A stretch of 64,000 nt of DNA from Roseiarcus sp963807735 (GTDB lineage: Bacteria > Pseudomonadota > Alphaproteobacteria > Rhizobiales > Beijerinckiaceae). The position numbers and the translations under genes are program-made. The notes beneath the pieces are model-generated. The model was given only the letters and a program-made list of their open reading frames with translations. It was not told the DNA's origin and searched no databases. Below, piece by piece: positions 62,054 to 64,000 of the stretch. Where the stretch lies: NCBI GenBank assembly GCA_963807735.1, contig CAWEDI010000049.1:1-64000 (forward strand). The letters are read 5' to 3'. Each line of letters starts with the position of its first letter. The first letter of the stretch is position 1.

Positions 62054-64000
62054 CTACTTTTGAGTCGCCCGCTCTGCGACAAGCGCCGCGATCAGCGCCG
62101 TCCAACCCGTCTGGTGAGAAGCGCCGAGCCCCTGACCCGTTTCGCCATGGAAATATTCATGGAACGCGATCTGCTCGCTCCAGGCGGGGTCGTCGTCGAA
62201 ACGAGGGGTCCCGCTATTCACGGGACGACGCCCGTCGGCGTCACGCAGGAACAATCGCAGCAAACGGCGTTCGATCTCGTCGGCGACGGCCCCGAGATGC
62301 ATCTGCGTACCCGAGCCGGTGGGCATCTCGACGGTGAACGCCTCGCCCAGACTTGCGTGCAGGTTGCGCAGCGATCCCACGGCGAGGTAGTTGAGCGGCA
62401 ACCAAATGGGCCCGCGCCAATTCGAGTTGCCGCCGAACAGCGCCGTCTGAGACTCTCCCGGTTCGTAATCGAGACGCACGCTGCCTCCGCCGTCCACTTC
62501 GAGAACGAGCGGATGGTCGCGGTGGAAGCGCGAGAGCGAGCGCAAGCCGTAGGACGAAAGGAACTCGGTCTCGTCGAGCATCCGCGCGAGGATGCGACGC
62601 AATCGCTCGTCGCCCACCAGACAGATAAGCTCCGGGCGGTTGCTCTGCCCGAAATGCAGGAGCTTCCTGAACTGCGGCCTGCGGTCGACGAACCATTTTG
62701 CTCGCACACGAAAACTCGCCAGGCGCTCCCAAAGCGAAGCGTTGATCTGGACGGCGGCGAAGATCGGCAACAGCCCGACCATCGAGCGCGCGCGGATTGT
62801 CACGATCTGGCCGTCCGGCTTGCGGACGCGATCATAAAAGAAACCATCGTCTTCGTCCCACAGCTCGTCCATCGCGAGCGCGATTTCCGCGAAGTGCTCG
62901 AAGAATTTCAGCGCTACGTCCTCATAAGCGGGATCTTGATTGGCCAGGCGAACCGCCATTTCCAGCATGTTGAGGCAGAGCTTCGCCATCCACGCCGTGC
63001 CATCGGACTGCTCGAGCACGGCCCCGCCAGGGAGCGCCGACGAGCGATTGAACGGCCCGATATTGTCGAGCCCGAGGAAGCCTCCCTCGAAGATGTTGTC
63101 TCCGAAAGCGTCCTTGCGGTTGACCCACCAGGTGAAGGTGATGAGCAGCTTGTGGAAGGCGCGGGCCAGGAAATCGAAGTCGTTGCCGCCGTCGATATTG
63201 AAGACCGCCAACGAGGCCCACGCCTGGACGGGCGGGTTTACGTCGCCAAAGTTCCATTCGTACGCCGGCAGCTGGCCGTTCGGATGCATGTACCATTCGC
63301 GATTCAGCAGACGAAGCTGATGCTTCGCGGCCGCTGGGTCAACATGCGCGAGCGCCACGCATTGAAAGGCGAGATCCCATGCGGCGAACCACGGGTACTC
63401 CCACTTATCGGGCATCACGAGAATGTCGTGGCAGTTCAAATGCCGCCATTCGACGTTGCGTATGCCGCGGCGCGCGGCGGGCGGGGGCGGCTCGGTCGGA
63501 TCGCCGTCCTGCCAGCGCCGGACGTTAAAATGGTAGAATTGCTGGCTCCAGATCAGACTCGAAAAGGCTTGGCGCATGACGGCCGCTTCGTCGTCTGAGA
63601 CGCCGTCCGGCCTGAGCGTCGCGTAATATTCGTCCGCCTCCCGGCGCCGCTTGGCGAGCGTGAGGTCAAAGTCAGCGCCAAGATCGCCGGCGTGGGTCGC
63701 ATCGTCGCGCGCGAGGCGAAGGCGCAGCTCGACGCGCCCGCCCGGCGCGACGGTGACGCGGTGCCAGCACGCCATCTTGGTTCCAACCTGGGCGGGGTTC
63801 ACCGTCGACGCGCCGGCGACGACGTGATCGTTGACGCCATCCTTCGGAAACGGCGTCCGGGCGGCGACCCCGAACAAGCGCGCCATGTTTGTTTCGTTCT
63901 CACAGAAAAGCAGCTCTGGAACGCGCCCGGTCGGATCGGGCCCCGCGGTGAGGCGCCATCGTCCGATGACGGCGTCCTCGGCAATCGCCGTCGCATTCAA
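62054..64000 (-). CDS. GH63-like (MGH1-type) glucosidase, 5' end cut by the window
   Basis: The visible 648 residues are an alpha/alpha-toroid glycosidase like GH63 enzymes that hydrolyse mannosylglycerate or related alpha-glucosides. Typical text includes PDKWEYPWFAAWDLAFQCVA (acid residue D in the WD pair), EWNFGDVNPPVQAWASL, GGFLGLDNIGPFNRS and LFGGNSNWRGPIWLPLNYL. The end YFHGETGQGLGASHQTGWTA carries the usual C-terminal acid. The family is about 850-900 residues, so 200 or more N-terminal residues lie beyond the window. It is co-directional with carbonic anhydrase and transketolase. Confidence 0.83.
   Translation of the reverse strand: MNATAIAEDAVIGRWRLTAGPDPTGRVPELLFCENETNMARLFGVAARTPFPKDGVNDHVVAGASTVNPAQVGTKMACWHRVTVAPGGRVELRLRLARDDATHAGDLGADFDLTLAKRRREADEYYATLRPDGVSDDEAAVMRQAFSSLIWSQQFYHFNVRRWQDGDPTEPPPPAARRGIRNVEWRHLNCHDILVMPDKWEYPWFAAWDLAFQCVALAHVDPAAAKHQLRLLNREWYMHPNGQLPAYEWNFGDVNPPVQAWASLAVFNIDGGNDFDFLARAFHKLLITFTWWVNRKDAFGDNIFEGGFLGLDNIGPFNRSSALPGGAVLEQSDGTAWMAKLCLNMLEMAVRLANQDPAYEDVALKFFEHFAEIALAMDELWDEDDGFFYDRVRKPDGQIVTIRARSMVGLLPIFAAVQINASLWERLASFRVRAKWFVDRRPQFRKLLHFGQSNRPELICLVGDERLRRILARMLDETEFLSSYGLRSLSRFHRDHPLVLEVDGGGSVRLDYEPGESQTALFGGNSNWRGPIWLPLNYLAVGSLRNLHASLGEAFTVEMPTGSGTQMHLGAVADEIERRLLRLFLRDADGRRPVNSGTPRFDDDPAWSEQIAFHEYFHGETGQGLGASHQTGWTALIAALVAERATQK

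Overview
The window is about two-thirds G+C and carries gene types typical of Alphaproteobacteria, most likely the order Hyphomicrobiales (Rhizobiales). The supporting signs are a PleC/PdhS-like sensor kinase, PF04392-type substrate-binding proteins, a single-chain acyl-CoA carboxylase, a DUF2277 protein, small periplasmic proteins with YXWGXW-like motifs, and palindromic intergenic repeats that translate as SLRAKRSNPA. I cannot name a genus. There is no rRNA, convincing tRNA, CRISPR array or phage.

Layout. 1-1575: decayed glpD and a dehydrogenase remnant. 1575-9602: mostly housekeeping (serine hydrolase, YXWGXW protein, YggS, ribosomal protein L28, thiolase, nucleoside deaminase, RadC, methionine aminopeptidase), interrupted by an IS5-family element at 6499-7337. 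9728-13816: two more IS5-family elements flank a GGDEF-EAL protein. 13816-17640: histone-deacetylase-like hydrolase with a small membrane protein, gamma-glutamyltransferase and CDP-diacylglycerol pyrophosphatase. 17675-19955: two genes of lower G+C, one a methyltransferase. 20084-25379: a three-gene run (ureD, a GT39-like membrane protein, a fused acyl-CoA carboxylase). 25485-33447: large multi-pass membrane proteins, a PleC-like histidine kinase and a DMT-family transporter. 33536-40428: a caspase-fold protein that has lost its catalytic residues, MobA with a hydroxyisobutyrate-dehydrogenase-like enzyme, a TRAP solute receptor and several small proteins including Bfd.

The most distinctive locus is 40961-49034. 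Two PF04392 substrate-binding proteins, a sensor kinase with seven tandem GAF modules and a stand-alone receiver protein overlap end to start, with no permease or ATPase. It looks like a sensory pathway in which the binding proteins report a ligand to the kinase. The stub of a third binding protein lies just upstream, and one inserted base interrupts the kinase reading frame near its N-terminus.

49525-54139 is a complete ribose-type sugar ABC importer. It is followed by a palindromic repeat fused to a truncated DNA-binding domain, and then by a STAND-type regulator (54648-57509) divergent from a PAS histidine kinase (57573-58973). 59373-64000 holds transketolase, a beta-carbonic anhydrase and a partial GH63-like glycosidase on one strand, resembling a central-carbon or stress island.

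Several genes (glpD, the first transposase, map, radC, the GAF kinase) carry single-base indels inside otherwise well-preserved coding sequence. Some of these may be sequencing errors rather than mutations.
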